Assembly (NCBI GenBank): GCA_009763385.1
Contig: CM019825.1
Location: forward strand, 23,514,278 to 23,578,277
Length of the DNA: 64,000 bases
From: Coix lacryma-jobi var. lacryma-jobi
Lineage: Eukaryota > Streptophyta > Magnoliopsida > Poales > Poaceae
Direction: 5' to 3'
Shown here: positions 30,763 to 42,600 of the stretch, one piece after another
Layout of the letters: each line of letters starts with the position of its first letter
How positions within the stretch are numbered: the first letter of the stretch is position 1
Program-made: the position numbers and the translations under genes
Notes under the pieces: model-generated
The model's input: the letters and a program-made list of their open reading frames with translations, nothing else
What the model was told of the DNA's origin: nothing
The model's database searches: none

Positions 30763-33540
30763 ATGGCGTCGCTGTTCGGCAACGGCGGCTACGGCTACTA
30801 CTCCTCGGGGTCGGAGGGGGAGGACGAGGACGAGGGCACGGAGGGGTACCGGAAGGGCGGGTACCACGCCGCCCGCCCCGGGGATCGCTTCGCCGGCGGG
30901 AGGTTCGTCGCGCAGCGGAAGATCGGATGGGGCAACTTCTCCACCGTCTGGCTAGCCTACGACACCCTCCACAGCGTACGCGAGCGCGCGCCTCCCTAAT
31001 TCCTTCTCTTTATTACATCACTCGCGTTCTTGGTTGATAGACAATGATTTCTTTTACCATTTGCGTGTTCTTTATGCAACCTTCTGCACTTGCTCGGTTG
31101 TTCCGGTGCCTTTGGGATTGTGGAGAGTTCGGTGGGCGTCGTTGTTTGGAAGGTTCCTGTTATGTGAATCCACAACACTGCAGCTTTATCTGTTCAGCCC
31201 TGTTTTATTGCTTATATATTGTGCTTAATTTAATAATTTATGCTCGCGACAAGACTTTGCGAGCATATATGAACGCGTATTCGAGGGAACAATGGTGCTT
31301 TTGATCCAAAGATTGTAGTTTTCCATCACATCGATTACTGATGCCTATGTTCAATTCCGATTGTGACCAACTTTGTTGTCTCTCGTCTCGTCTATATGAC
31401 TGTAGTTTTCCATCACATCGATTACTGATGCCCATGTTCGATTCTGACATGTGATGTGTCCAAAGATTGTAGCAATTGATACGTCGCGGTTACAAATTTC
31501 GCAGAGATTTGTTGCCCTGAAGATCCAGAAGAGCGCGAGGGATTACGCACACGCTGCTCTCCACGAAATCGAGCTGCTGTCGGCTGTAGCCAAAGGAGAC
31601 CCGACGAATTCCAAGTGCGTGCTGCGGTTGTTGGACCATTTCAAGCACGCCGGGCCCAACGGGAAGCACGTTTGCCTGGTCACCGAATTCCTCGGTGACA
31701 GCCTGCTCCGGCTGATACGGTACAATCGGAATAAAGGCATTGGGCTGGGCAGAGTGAAGGAAATCTGCCGATCAGTTCTGGTCGGCCTTGACTACCTGCA
31801 CAGCGAGCTGGGCATCATCCACACCGATTTGAAACCAGAGAATGTTCTTCTGGACTCGACAATTAACCCGGCCAAGGACCCAGTGCGCTCTGGGTTAACA
31901 CCAATCCTCGATCGGCCTGTGGGGAACCAGTATGGTGGTACAGTGATCAGTTTCAGTGAGAAGATGCTCAGGATGAGAGCAAGACGTGCAGTGGCTAAGA
32001 TTTCGCAGAGACGGGTTTCCCTTGGGGGGTTTGGGGCAGAACTTGAGAAAGAGAGGTGTCTGGATGGGATCAGCTTGAAGTGTAAGATTGTCGATTTTGG
32101 GAATGCCTGCTGGGCCGATCAGCAGCTTGCTGGTGAAATACAGACAAGGCAGTACAGAGCTCCCGAGGTTATCATTGGTTCTGGGTACTCGTATTCCGCT
32201 GACATGTGGTCGTTTGCTTGCATAGCCTTTGAGCTTGCCACCGGTGACTTGTTGTTTGCTCCCAAGAATTGCCAGGGATGCAGCGAAGATGAGGTACAGT
32301 ACAAATAATTTCCTGTTTCTTTGTAGCATAGTTTTTCTTATTAACTGCTTAGTATCAACAGTTGCCCTACATGTTCAAAATATTACTGTGGTATTCTTGA
32401 TGTTGCAAAATTTCATGGCAACAAAGTAAACTATTTCCTTCATCCCTTATATTTGCAGACAGCACAATATTTGGTGTTTTCATCCAGTAAACTTTCAAAC
32501 ACTCCCTTGCAATTATTCAGGCATTTAAAAAATTGCACTGACACAAATATGTATCAGATGGTGAGGCACTTCAGAATTTAAAACAATGTATTCAATCCTG
32601 TAAAAGATGTACCAACCTGACAGCTGCCAACCTAGCTACTGAAATCTTTATGGAAATGAAATAAGAACTAGTTGGTCCACTCTTGCAGTATTTAAATGAA
32701 CTTACCAACTTTGATGTGCAAGGTGCACTTTGAGATGCTGCTATGCAAACAGATTTTTATTGTGATAATATGCTTCTGGGTTCCTTTCTATTATGGTCTT
32801 GCAAATAACCTACACTACAGCATGTACATTCAAATCGAATAACTGTATTAGAATCATTTTGTATAGCAACTGTAGGCAGAAACTGCTAGCTGCATTTTGT
32901 CAATTCCACTGAAGGTTACAGAAAAGGGGCTGAACTTGCCAGCTGTTCTCTTTGTAGTGACCTTTTCTTTCTGGAAAAACTAGATCAAGCTATATGATTC
33001 TGGTTGCCGGATGTAATGCCTTGCAAAAATTGAAGTACCAGTGGACTGACAAATAATTAGTTGCATGTACAACTTTTCTGTTCTGTTACCTGCTTGATTT
33101 ATTCATCGAATTTGATGTCATGCTTATGTAAGAATCTATGTCATCGTCATTTAATCAACTGATTGGTCTGTTTGTTACCTATTTTACAGGACCACTTGGC
33201 TCTGATGATGGAAACTCTTGGGAAGATGCCTCGGAAGGTTACAGCAGTCTCTCTCGTTCTCCCTTTAGCCAGCTATCTGAATTCCCCTCTTATTTGTTTT
33301 GCTGTCTTTCAGATTGCTACCTCAGGAACTCGTTCCAAGGATTACTTTGACCGGCATGGAGATTTAAAGAGGATCCGGAGACTGAAGCTCTGGCCCCTTG
33401 ACCGTGTACTTGTAGAAAGGTATAATTTCACTGAACCTGACGCCAAAGGGTTCACTGACTTTCTTCGGCCGATGTTAGATTTCACTCCGGAGAACAGACC
33501 ATCTGCTGCGCAGTGCTTGAAACACACTTGGCTTAACTGA
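30763..33540 (+). CDS. SRPK: SRPK-type serine/threonine protein kinase (SR-protein kinase)
   Basis: The family phosphorylates Arg-Ser domains of splicing factors. Four coding exons in frame: 30763-30975, 31505-32293, 33190-33237, 33313-33540, giving 425 residues, normal for the plant family. Exon 1 has an acidic Ser/Gly start and the glycine-rich loop KIGWGNFSTVWLAYD (about 53-67). Exon 2 opens FVALKIQKSA with the catalytic lysine (77). It then has HTDLKPEN (about 180), typical of SRPKs in place of HRD, a kinase-lobe spacer of about 70 residues, DFGNACW (about 267) and YRAPEVIIG (about 290). Exon 4 ends in the conserved PENRPSAAQCLKHTWLN. All introns are phase 0 GT-AG. It appears intact. The exact SRPK subgroup was not resolved. 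Confidence 0.93.
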
Positions 33541-33588
33541 TCCAACGCAATACACAGTCTAACAGATAGATGTTTATACACACTAATA

Positions 33589-33812
33589 GAGTGTTTGGTT
33601 TGTGGAATCAAGTCATTACTTCATGAGGTGATGCATCATGAGTTCATCCCATGAATTTTGGTGGAACCAACTCATTCCTCATCCCTATACTAATTATTGA
33701 CTTATGAGGAATGAAGTGGTGATGCATCGACTCATTCTATTCCACCAACCAAATAGAAAAAGTGAGGAGTGAAAAGACGATGAACCACCTCATTCTTCAA
33801 ACCAAACACCCC
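33589..33812. mobile_element. Tourist-like MITE in the 3' region of the kinase gene
   Basis: Terminal inverted repeats GAGTGTTTGGTTTG...CAAACCAAACACCC bound about 224 bases, starting 49 bases after the stop codon. Flanking bases (ata) are consistent with a 3-bp target duplication to within one base. It probably lies in the transcribed 3' untranslated region. Confidence 0.6.
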
Positions 33813-34619
33813 ATAAGTGCATGCGCTGTTGAAGGCTCTTTGTGACTGAGATTGCAGATATCCACGGACTTTGATGTAACCAAGGCTGAGAATCAGGAGC
33901 CACTTTTTAGGTGCAGCCTGATGAGGACGCGGCATAAGATTTTCAGCTTCTTCTTTCTTCACTGTATTATTAGCTCTGATGTAGCAAGCGTTCCGCTGGT
34001 GTGTTTGGGGTGCAGACTGCAGAGCTAATGCGATGTTAACCTGCATGTGTTACTAGGGCCAAAATATTGATGTAATGTTATTCTTTGGTAATGTGATCTG
34101 GCCAACAACCTTTTCCTTTAGCTGAGAAGATGAACTGCTACATCACTGCAGTGTAGTGCTTCAGCTTGTTGTCCAATGGATTGTGTGCTGTAAAGCTACT
34201 TGTCAGCTTAGAACCAGTGTGCTAGGAGTACGCTGTAACATGCCGCAATGATGCTATGTTAATGTTTGGAAAAAAAATGTCTTCCTTGACTTGAGTTAAC
34301 ATCTCACTCCAGATTCTAAATTAAATTGGTTCACTTGATGTAAGTAGGTCATGCATGAGTAATTTGGAGTTTATTTTTATTGGAATTTTTGTTTAAGTAA
34401 ATTCAACGTAGTTTAAACTTAAAATCTGTTTGAATAAAAACTAAATCCACCTAACCCCACATCAGCATTAAGCGTAACCCACTTACAATTAGCAGTAATC
34501 GAGCTAGGGCAAAACCCCACTCAACCACACAACATGAAAATCTCCATTTGTGCTGAAGTATTAATGATAGAATATATATTTGTATTGTAGTTCAACAGTT
34601 ATATATTTGTTCTGAATTG

Positions 34620-34882
34620 TACTCCCTCCATACCCATATTAGTTGACGTTTTAGAAAAGATTAGAGTCAAACATTGGGAATATAAATCATCAATAACTAT
34701 TAAGTTTCTAAGTTTACAAATATAAAAATTATATAAATAGATTTATCTTGAAGAATACTTTCATAAAAATATACATATATCATTTTTCCATAAATATTTT
34801 TATAAAAATAAGAGGTCAAAGTTGTGTTTTGAAGACCGTGTCGCTGTCCTAAACGTCAACTAATATGGGTATGGAGGGAGTA
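34620..34882. mobile_element. Stowaway MITE
   Basis: Ends CTCCCTCC and GGAGGGAG are inverted repeats flanked by TA on both sides, as for Tc1/mariner-derived Stowaway elements. The inner ends (atacccatattagttgacg / cgtcaactaatatgggtat) extend the inverted repeat. Confidence 0.88.
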
Positions 34883-35048
34883 TTATTTACTTACATGTTA
34901 AATTTGAATTGTTATTTAAATTTTCAAGATACATCGATGCCGAGACGGAATCTCTGTGCGGATCATTCCTCTGTAAAAACAGGGGTGGGAACCAAATCTC
35001 TCCCAGGAAATTCTACGGAAGACGGGCCCAATTTAGATTGTTTTTGTT

Positions 35049-35402
35049 GTCATTTTTTTTTGCGAGAACTAATTTTAAACACAAACGTTCACAAATACGA
35101 GCACACATTCACCCTACCCCTAATATAAACGCGCGCCTGCACACCCTACCTCTATGAGCATCTCTGAATAACCGAGTTAAATCGACAAATCTCGAGATTA
35201 ATTAAGTCACCACAAACGTCTCGCTGTCGATGATCACGTTACCTACCACTTACTTAAAGAATAAACACTGTTAAATCCTGGAACAACTCCAGAAAAATGC
35301 GAACATCCTTGAGGTCGAAGACTTTGAATCCAAGTGGATAGGTCAGAAGAAAGAAGGAATCTAACCAACTGAGCTCACTCGGTTCGTTTCATAGTCATTT
35401 TT
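35049..35402 (-). mobile_element. tRNA-derived SINE with 9-bp target duplication
   Basis: On the minus strand the element has an A-box-like GAGCTCAGTTGGTTAG (35361-35376) and a B-box-like GGATTCAAAGTC (about 35320-35333), some 40 bases apart as in tRNA-type polymerase III promoters. It ends in an A run (T run at 35052-35061 on the plus strand). The direct repeat gtcattttt flanks it (35049-35057, 35394-35402). The body is about 336 bases. It lies between genes and looks complete. Confidence 0.75.
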
Positions 35403-36028
35403 AACATGGACGCATCTGAGAACTTGATGTCAAGCTCGAGTTGAGCTGAACTAAGTTATAACTGTGATGTCTTTATAAATTGTTATAATTTGTTGATCGA
35501 TATGAAATGTTTAGTTTAGTTTTTCTTATCTACCATATTCTGTAAAATAAAATGTTTCTAATTATCCATATATTTAAGAATATTCATGATAAGAACATAT
35601 TATAATAAACTGAAAGAAATTAAAACGGCTAGAAATTAACCTCCATTTGCAACAAGGGCGATTTTTTTTTGAAAATCACATGGAGATTTTTCTATTCTGT
35701 CTTTTTATCGCTGGAATCAGACCCTTTGATCTTGATCGGAGGGTGGATGGTAGGGAGAAAGTCACGGCGTGACTTGCCCAAGGCCAAGGGAGGTCACTCC
35801 GCATCCAACAAACCTGAGAAACCTGCCCGTTTCCAGATCGCCCCGCGTGCACCGCACTCTCTCCATCTGGGCCTGGGCGACCGCTATCGCCGCCGCTGCC
35901 GCTGCCGCTGCCGCCGCCGCCCTACGCCAGGTGCCCAGGCCTTCGTTCAGCCCTACGCCGGAGAAGAGCACGCCATCAGGTATCCCCACCCTCTCTCTTC
36001 CCTTCCTGCTGTGCGAAATCGAGCACCC

Positions 36029-36058
36029 AAACCCTAACATGAGCTACCCAAACCCTAA
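36029..36058 (+). promoter_or_regulatory. Two telo-boxes at the TAF15b start codon
   Basis: AAACCCTAA occurs at 36029-36037 and 36050-36058, on either side of the ATG at 36039. Telo-boxes are known in 5' regions of many plant translation and growth genes. Their role here is inferred. Confidence 0.5.
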
Positions 36059-39000
36059 CCAGGTATCTCATTGTTAGCATGATTCTCACTGCTTTGCACT
36101 TTTATTCTCATTGCTTCCTGCTTTACTGATTGTTTTGTTCTGTATCTCATTGTTAGCATGATTCTCACTGCTTTACTGCTTAATACATCTTGTTCACCCT
36201 AACATGAGCTACGTCAGGTTCCCTTCCTGCTTAATACATTCATTTATTCTCACTGCTTTACTGCTTGTTTTGTTCTGTATCTCATTGTTAGCATGATTCT
36301 TTGCACTTTTATGGCTGTGATGATATTGTTTATACCTCTTTAGTATTTTTAGAAGCAAGACATTGAAATTATGGTACTACTCTTCCATAACTTGTTAGTT
36401 TGTTACAGATGGCTGGGTATATGTCAAGAGGGCCCCAAAATGGTTCTGTGTATGTCTGCAATCTACCTCCTGGAACTGATGAGAATATGTTGGCTGAATA
36501 TTTTGGCACCATAGGGTTGCTTAAGGTATGGGTCTTACCAGGTAACATTTTTTTCAGCCACTACCAAATTATTTAAGATTGTTTATACATTTTCAATTCC
36601 ATCTAAAGAACACTTAGCCTCGTCTCTGCTTTAAAATTGCAACAGAAGGACAAAAGGACTGGGCGCCCAAAAATTTGGATATATAGGGACAAAGTTACCA
36701 ATGAACCGAAGGGCGATGCAACAGTCACCTATGAGGATCCACATGCTGCTTCAGCTGCTGTGGAATGGTTCAATAACAAGGATTTCCATGGGAGCACTAT
36801 TCAGGTTCACATAGCTGAGTCAAAAAACAAAGATTCATTCGATAACCCCACGAGTTTGAACATCATTGCCGGTGTCGGTGAACAAGATGAACTAGATAAT
36901 GGAGCAGGCAGAGGTAGAGGACGTGGTGATGGTCCAGGCAAGGCTTGGCAGCAAGATGGGGATTGGATGTGCCCAAATACAAGGTCTGTTACGATTGGTG
37001 AGCGACTTCTCTATCACTTCACTTCACTAGTTGACTAGTATGGTCTACATTGTTATCTTTCTTTCTGATTATCTGAGATGATTTCTTCTCTCAGTTGTGG
37101 CAATGTAAATTTTGCCTTCCGTGGTGTTTGTAATCGCTGTGGAGCTGCACGCCCTGCTGGTGCTGGTGGAGCTGGTGGTGGCGGTGGCGGCAGGGGTAGA
37201 GGCCGCGGTAGCTCTGATGGAAGAGGAAGCAGCCGTGCTGGTGCTGGTGCTGCTGCTGTTGGTGGTCCACCTGGATTGTTTGGTCCAAATGATTGGCCAT
37301 GTCCAATGTAAGAGGCTAAGACTTAAGTTTTTCTGTTTCGTAGATTTGAATATTTGATACATGTATTGATTTCAATCTTCATTTCTTCACGTTGTATGCA
37401 TCATATAATTGTTGTCCCTTCTATTGTGGGCGTTTTTTATATCTCAATTTGGCTGCCACCCTCTATGTATGCAGCAATTTTTATACTTTATTAGTATAAA
37501 CTTGCTGTCTGATATGATGATATGAAACCTAACTTCATTTGTGTTCCAGGTGTGGCAACATCAACTGGGCTAAACGGAACAAATGTAATATATGTAACAC
37601 CTCCAAGCCTGGTACCAATGAAGGTGGTGTGAGGTAAGTACAAGGGCACTATTTGCATGTGATTGGTTCAAAGCATATTATTTAAGCTGATAATATAAAT
37701 TGTACTCTAGCAGGTATCCTAAACTTTACGCATAGTGTAAACTATAATAACAATTCATGTAAAGCCCTCATTTGTTATATGTGGTAAGGGATTATTTAGG
37801 GTTGTTCGTTAATAGCTAAACATCATGCTTTTACACATGATGCACTCACAGCCAGGATGAATTTTGCCGCACAGCAACAGTAGGATACTCCTTAAAAGAC
37901 TGCAGCTCAATTGCAGTGATACTGTGCCCTTCATGTGACCATTTTTTGGCTTTTGGGCTCAGGAATTGACTCATAGGAGGCGCAGTCCCACTCTGGGCCA
38001 TTGACTTTTTTTTGGAGCAAAAACCGTGGGGGGAAAAACCCCCCGGCACCAACGAACTGCAAAAACTAAGAAACCAAACAAGTTAAAGAGAGACAGGCCA
38101 ACCAGAAGGTGACCACACCACAAAACTTACACAAAGAAAGAAGAAGAAAACAAGAGAGAGAAGAAAAAAAAAGAGCTAAAGGAAGCTCAGCTAACCTAAA
38201 ACAACAAAAGAAGGCCCATTGACATTTGTTGTGAGTGGTTAGTTGTGAACCATGCAGTGCATGTTGTGTGAAACATAATGTAAAAAACGGGCACATTGTG
38301 GGTGTTCTGTATGTTATGGCCATTAAGTGAGCAACCACGCATTTAATTATTTGTAACCAAAAGGTGTTTATTCAAATATCAAGGTTTGTCTTGACAATTT
38401 TTTTTTCCATTTTAGGGGTGGCCGTGGTGGTGGGTACAAAGAGCTTGATGAAGAAGAACTAGAGGAAGTTAAAAAACGTCGGAAAGAGGCCGAGGAGGTA
38501 GGATCCTTGGTGAACAGTATATTTTGTATATGTAGTGGTCATTTGTTTCCATGTCTAAATTTGGCTTGTCTCAAGGATGATGGAGAGATCTATGATGAAT
38601 TTGGCAACCTGAAAAAGAAATTCCGCTCTAAAGCTCTGCATACTGAAAGTGCACTGGCACTTCCTGGGTCTGGACGCGCTGGATGGGAAGTTGAGCATCG
38701 TGGTATTCTTCTGACACACTTTGGATTTGAACTCCACGATTTAGAGTGTTTTGGGATTATTTACCGTCTAGTTTCTGCTTTTTGGTGAATTGTCATTGTA
38801 ACATTCAAGCATCTGTTGCATTTGGGGAAGGAAGAAGAGGGGGGAAGTTTCTGTTATGAATTTACTTTGGCAGTGCTGAACATGACCTGGTGTTATTTCG
38901 CTGCTGTAGGTTCTAGTGAAACAGAAGGCAGGGAGAGGAGCAGGGATCGTGGTAGGGATGACTATGGTGAAAAGGAAACCAGGAACAGAGATAGAGGTGA

Positions 39001-39130
39001 TCATGGAAGGGACCAGCGCCGGAGCAGGAGCCGGAGTAGAGACCGTGAAAGGGAAAGAGGGAGGGAGAGGAGAAGAGACCATGAGTATGAGAGAAGTAGG
39101 GAGCGTGACCGGGACCGCCGCCACAGGTGA
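36039..39130 (+). CDS. TAF15b: TAF15b-type RNA-binding protein (RRM plus two RanBP2 zinc fingers)
   Basis: Relative of human FUS/EWS/TAF15 proteins, which bind RNA and associate with TFIID. Eight exons in frame: 36039-36062, 36409-36525, 36646-36983, 37095-37307, 37550-37633, 38416-38497, 38576-38702, 38910-39130, giving 401 residues. The RRM (about 18-105) begins GSVYVCNLPPGTDENML. Zinc finger 1 (about 151-182) has GDWMCP...CGNVNFAFRGVCNRCG; finger 2 (about 225-252) has NDWPCPMCGNINWAKRNKCNIC. Gly/Arg-rich linkers lie between them. The tail (from about 327) is rich in Arg, Asp, Ser and Glu. Most junctions split codons yet rejoin exactly. An alternative start is the ATG at 36409, which opens exon 2 and gives 393 residues; exon 1 adds MSYPNPNQ. 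Appears intact. Confidence 0.92.
36063..36330 (+). repeat. Tandem-like repeats in TAF15b intron 1, including a copy of the exon-1 start
   Basis: The motif gtatctcattgttagcatga begins at 36063, 36142 and 36277. Ccctaacatgagctac, the exon-1 start-codon context, recurs at 36197-36212 inside the intron. Intervening ctcactgctttactgctt motifs also repeat. This looks like local duplication of the exon 1/intron 1 boundary. Confidence 0.75.
37998..38223 (-). mobile_element. Truncated retroposon (LINE-like tail) in TAF15b intron 5
   Basis: About 210 bases (38006-38215) sit between direct repeats ccattgac (37998-38005, 38216-38223). On the minus strand the insert ends in an A run (ccaaaaaaaa) after a C/G-rich hairpin (gggggg...cccccc near 38030-38045). 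A TSD plus 3' A run without 5' coding fits a 5'-truncated non-LTR retroposon. No ORF. Confidence 0.5.
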
Positions 39131-40540
39131 AGAGAGAAATGACAGGGCTTTCTGTTTTTACATTGCATTTGCCAATTTTTGTAGCCATGGCACCTGTGGT
39201 CTTGTGTTAGTAACTAGGGGCGGTGCATTGTTATTCTGAATCTGATTTTTGCTTTGAATGATTCGCTGTACTGGCACTTTATTCAGATATTCCTTGTCTC
39301 TGCTTACTTTTATATTTGTGGAACACGTATGGCACTCACGGATCCACTGCCATGCCCATCACGAGCTAGAAGTAGTCATCGATCTCTGAGCAACGAAGTC
39401 ATCTGGGCTGTTGTGGATTTGGGCGGCTTGGATCATAAGTTCAGTTTCAAGGAGTTACGCGTTAGGTTTTAAATTGCATCTTCTATGATCATTTGTTGTT
39501 CTTGAGATGAATCTGAGTACTGAGATTTACAGTTTCATGCCTGCAGAACCAATCTCCAGTTTGAGGCTAGGTAAATGTATTTTTTTTTTTACACATCGAA
39601 TACTTGACAGGTACTGTACTAGCATTAGCACTATGATATCACCAAAACGCACCGGTGCACGGTGATCTTGGCTGGAATTGTAAGAGTAGCAAAATTTGTC
39701 GTGCCGTGGAAGTTGGCAGCAACTTGAGAAATTTTAGGCTATCTTTGGCAGTGCATTGTTTTTTTTTCTAAAAATGCTGAAGTCAGAAAAGAATATTTTG
39801 TGGCTTTGGTTTCTATACCAAAATAATTTTAGCTTCATCATTTTTTTTACTTGTTTTGTCTTTGCAAGCCATTTTCGCCTATGGTTGCTTGGTAGGGCTT
39901 TTTTTTTAAAAAAAAAAACACACACACATAGTGTTCTTTTTGTTACAAATATCATGTATATGATGATCTCATCCTCTTCACGCAGATAGGAGAAACTCTG
40001 CACACACCCACGACTACATAACGTCCCCTTACGTATATAAATATATATCTATGATCAATAAAAGGTGCTCGATGATTCATTTCCATTTCTCGCAAGTCAT
40101 CCTCTTTTGTCCTGGGATATCCTGGCTAGTCACCACCGCCAGCCGCTGCCGCCACCTAGCTCGGTTCAGGTTGACAACGCCAACGCTCACCTGAGTGCTC
40201 ACCGGACATGTTCTTTTTGTGCACTTTTGGGTGTTGTACTCACCGGATCTTTTCCGGTACCAGGTCGTTGATGGCTTTCTATACTGAGCTCCGGTGCTCA
40301 TGAAAAATCTACGGTTGTGGTGTGTCAAGCAAGGTGATGTAACTCGAGCGAGGACCGCGCCTCAAGCTAGCATGGCGCGCAGATCGGGAGACTGGCCGAC
40401 ATGTGGTCGTGTAGCGCTCGCCGCGCTCACGGTTAACTTGTCGAACGGATGAGTGAGCGAGGGAGGACAAAAGGAAGGTGGAGCGACCTGCCGCTGCCGG
40501 AGGAGCACTCGTAGTAGTCCGTAGAGCCACAATTATGTAT
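39131..40540. other. Intergenic region after TAF15b
   Basis: The first few hundred bases are probably TAF15b 3' untranslated sequence. Later parts contain T and A runs and a CA repeat (39900-39930). No gene recognised. Confidence 0.4.
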
Positions 40541-41240
40541 CATCGTACATTTAGATATAGTAGATAGTATTGGAAATGTACGATGATATAAAAATGACCA
40601 CCATAAAATGGAATGGACATTTTGTATGAATTGAATTTTTACAACACTACTTGACATGTTTATAGATTTTGAAATTTAAAATTTAAAATTATTTTTTTGA
40701 TACTAAATAACTTTAAATAATAAAAATTTATCTACAAAGTTGTAGATTGCATTGAGAACTATAACTTTTATATAGATCATATCAATATTCAAGATTGTTT
40801 GATAATTTTAAATTTTAAATTTCAAAATCTATAAACATAGAACAATATTTTGGGACCCTAAACAGTTTTAAATAAAAACTTTTCAACTACAAAGTTGTAG
40901 ATCACATCGAGGGCTATAATTTTGATGTAAAGTTTGTCTTTGTTCGAGTTTGTATGAAAAAGTTATGAATTATTTGTTGATATAAGATTTTAAAATTGTC
41001 ATGTTTAGATCTAGGTTAGACTCAAAACAAAGTTTAGGGACCAGTATGACACAACTATCTAAGTTTGAGGACCTAAACGAGCGATTTGTAAGTTTATAGA
41101 CCGGGATGACATAACAGAACAAGTTTAGGGACCAGGATGACATAAACGAATAAGTTTGAGGACATAGACGGTCGATTTACGAGTTTAGGGACCGGGATGA
41201 CACAACGACACAAGTTTAGGGACCGGTGATGGACTTTACT
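40541..41240. repeat. Unclassified repeat-rich segment
   Basis: An AT-rich unit with tctacaaagttgtagat occurs twice (near 40730 and 40890), each near aatttaaaatt runs. It is followed by five diverged copies of agtttagggaccgggatgaca (near 41031, 41091, 41122, 41183, 41213). It resembles degraded transposon DNA common in grasses. Ends were not found. Confidence 0.45.
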
Positions 41241-41298
41241 CATACAAAAAAACATATATCGTCACATACTGAATGTAGGACATTCTATTTTGGAACTA

Positions 41299-41615
41299 CG
41301 CCTTGTTTAGATACACCCAAACTATCAACTTTTTTTCACTCTCTCTCCATCACACCACCATCACATTAATATTTGGACGCATGTATGGACTATTAAATGT
41401 TGGTAAAATAAATAAATAATTGTACTTTTAGTATGTACATGTCAAAACAAATCTTTTGAGTATATGTAGTTCATATTTGGACAAAGTTTGTCAAATACAA
41501 ACGAAAGTGCTACAATTGAGAAAAGGCTTGTTTGTATTACTAGTTCATAATTTTTATGGTGTACTCTCTCTGTTACAAACGAAATGTTTCTCACTTTTCC
41601 TATCTAAACAAGGCC
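41299..41615. mobile_element. Tourist-like MITE (gccttgtttag family), copy 1
   Basis: Terminal inverted repeats GCCTTGTTTAGAT...ATCTAAACAAGGC bound about 317 bases, with cta on both flanks. Internal motifs (ggacgcatgtatgga, tattaaatgt, caaatcttttgag, tttgtcaaat) recur in the copy at 51438. Confidence 0.6.
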
Positions 41616-42229
41616 CTAGTATAAGTATGTACTCTCTCTGTTATCGCTCTAATCTATTATGCGTGATACATCAATTAATACTAGTAAGAGGTAAAAACAC
41701 TAACACTTATTATGCTAATTGCGCCTAAAAAAATCATACACCCCCAAAAAAATATTTTGCGCAGTAGTGCAATAGAGATGCTTCTGGAAGGCTTTTCACC
41801 CTATAACTCTTTTAGGGACGTTGTTGATTGACTTAAATTATCAAAGTCATAATCATCACTATATACGTGTCATCACACAATATTTAACGACATGTCTTCT
41901 ACAGCATATATACACGTCACACCATAAAAATTATGTGAAACAAAAATATCATAAACACGAATTAAAATACAAATTTTAAAAAACCAAAAACAAAATTTAT
42001 CCCTGAACCGGAGAAAAGGCTTCACAAGTGGATCTGCAAAAATACAAATGGATATTAATAACAAGATTTATAATAATAAAATTAGTTAGAAGAAAATAAA
42101 AACAGGAGAAGGAAAGAAAACCGAGTGTCATGGCAAAAGAAAAATAAAAAGAAAAATAAAAATAAATAAAGAAATAAAGAAACTTCAAGACTGAACTCAT
42201 GGGCGTGCACGGAAAAAAGAAGTAAATTC

Positions 42230-42600
42230 GGCCCAGTAAACATTCCCGCAAGAATTTCCGAGCTCGTCCCGTCCCCTCGGCCAGTCCCGCGCCTCCTGCA
42301 GTTCCGTCCTCGCTCGTCGCAGCCCGTCGGCTCCTCAGCGCCTCCTGCCTCCTGCCTCCTGCTCCCTCCCCAAATCCGTCCCCTCGGCACCTCCTGCGGT
42401 CCTGCCCCCACCCCCACCCCTTTCCCCCAAATCCGTCGCTAGCCAGGCGCCTAGGGCGCCTCCCGTAACTGCCCGCCGGCTTCTCGGAGCACGACGACGC
42501 CCCTGGCATCCAGGTCCGTGGCCACTTCCGCGCGGCCGCACAGCAAGTCGGCAACTGTCTCTCCCCTCCCTCTCCACTGACCACTGCTGTTGACTGCACT
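42230..42600 (+). promoter_or_regulatory. GC-rich 5' leader and promoter region of MLH3
   Basis: A sharply GC-rich island of about 370 bases with CCTCCTG repeats and a GGCCCA motif at 42233. It precedes the MLH3 start codon by about 730 AT-rich bases (42601-43330), which probably include an intron in the 5' untranslated region. A donor could not be fixed. Confidence 0.4.

Noticed and set aside
35880..35935. Coding region in the CGCCGC repeats upstream of TAF15b
   Set aside because: Simple trinucleotide repeat in a 5' leader; TAF15b homology starts later.
42335..42599. Minus-strand frames in the GC island before MLH3
   Set aside because: Low-complexity Gly/Arg/Glu composition from a CpG-rich leader; no homology.
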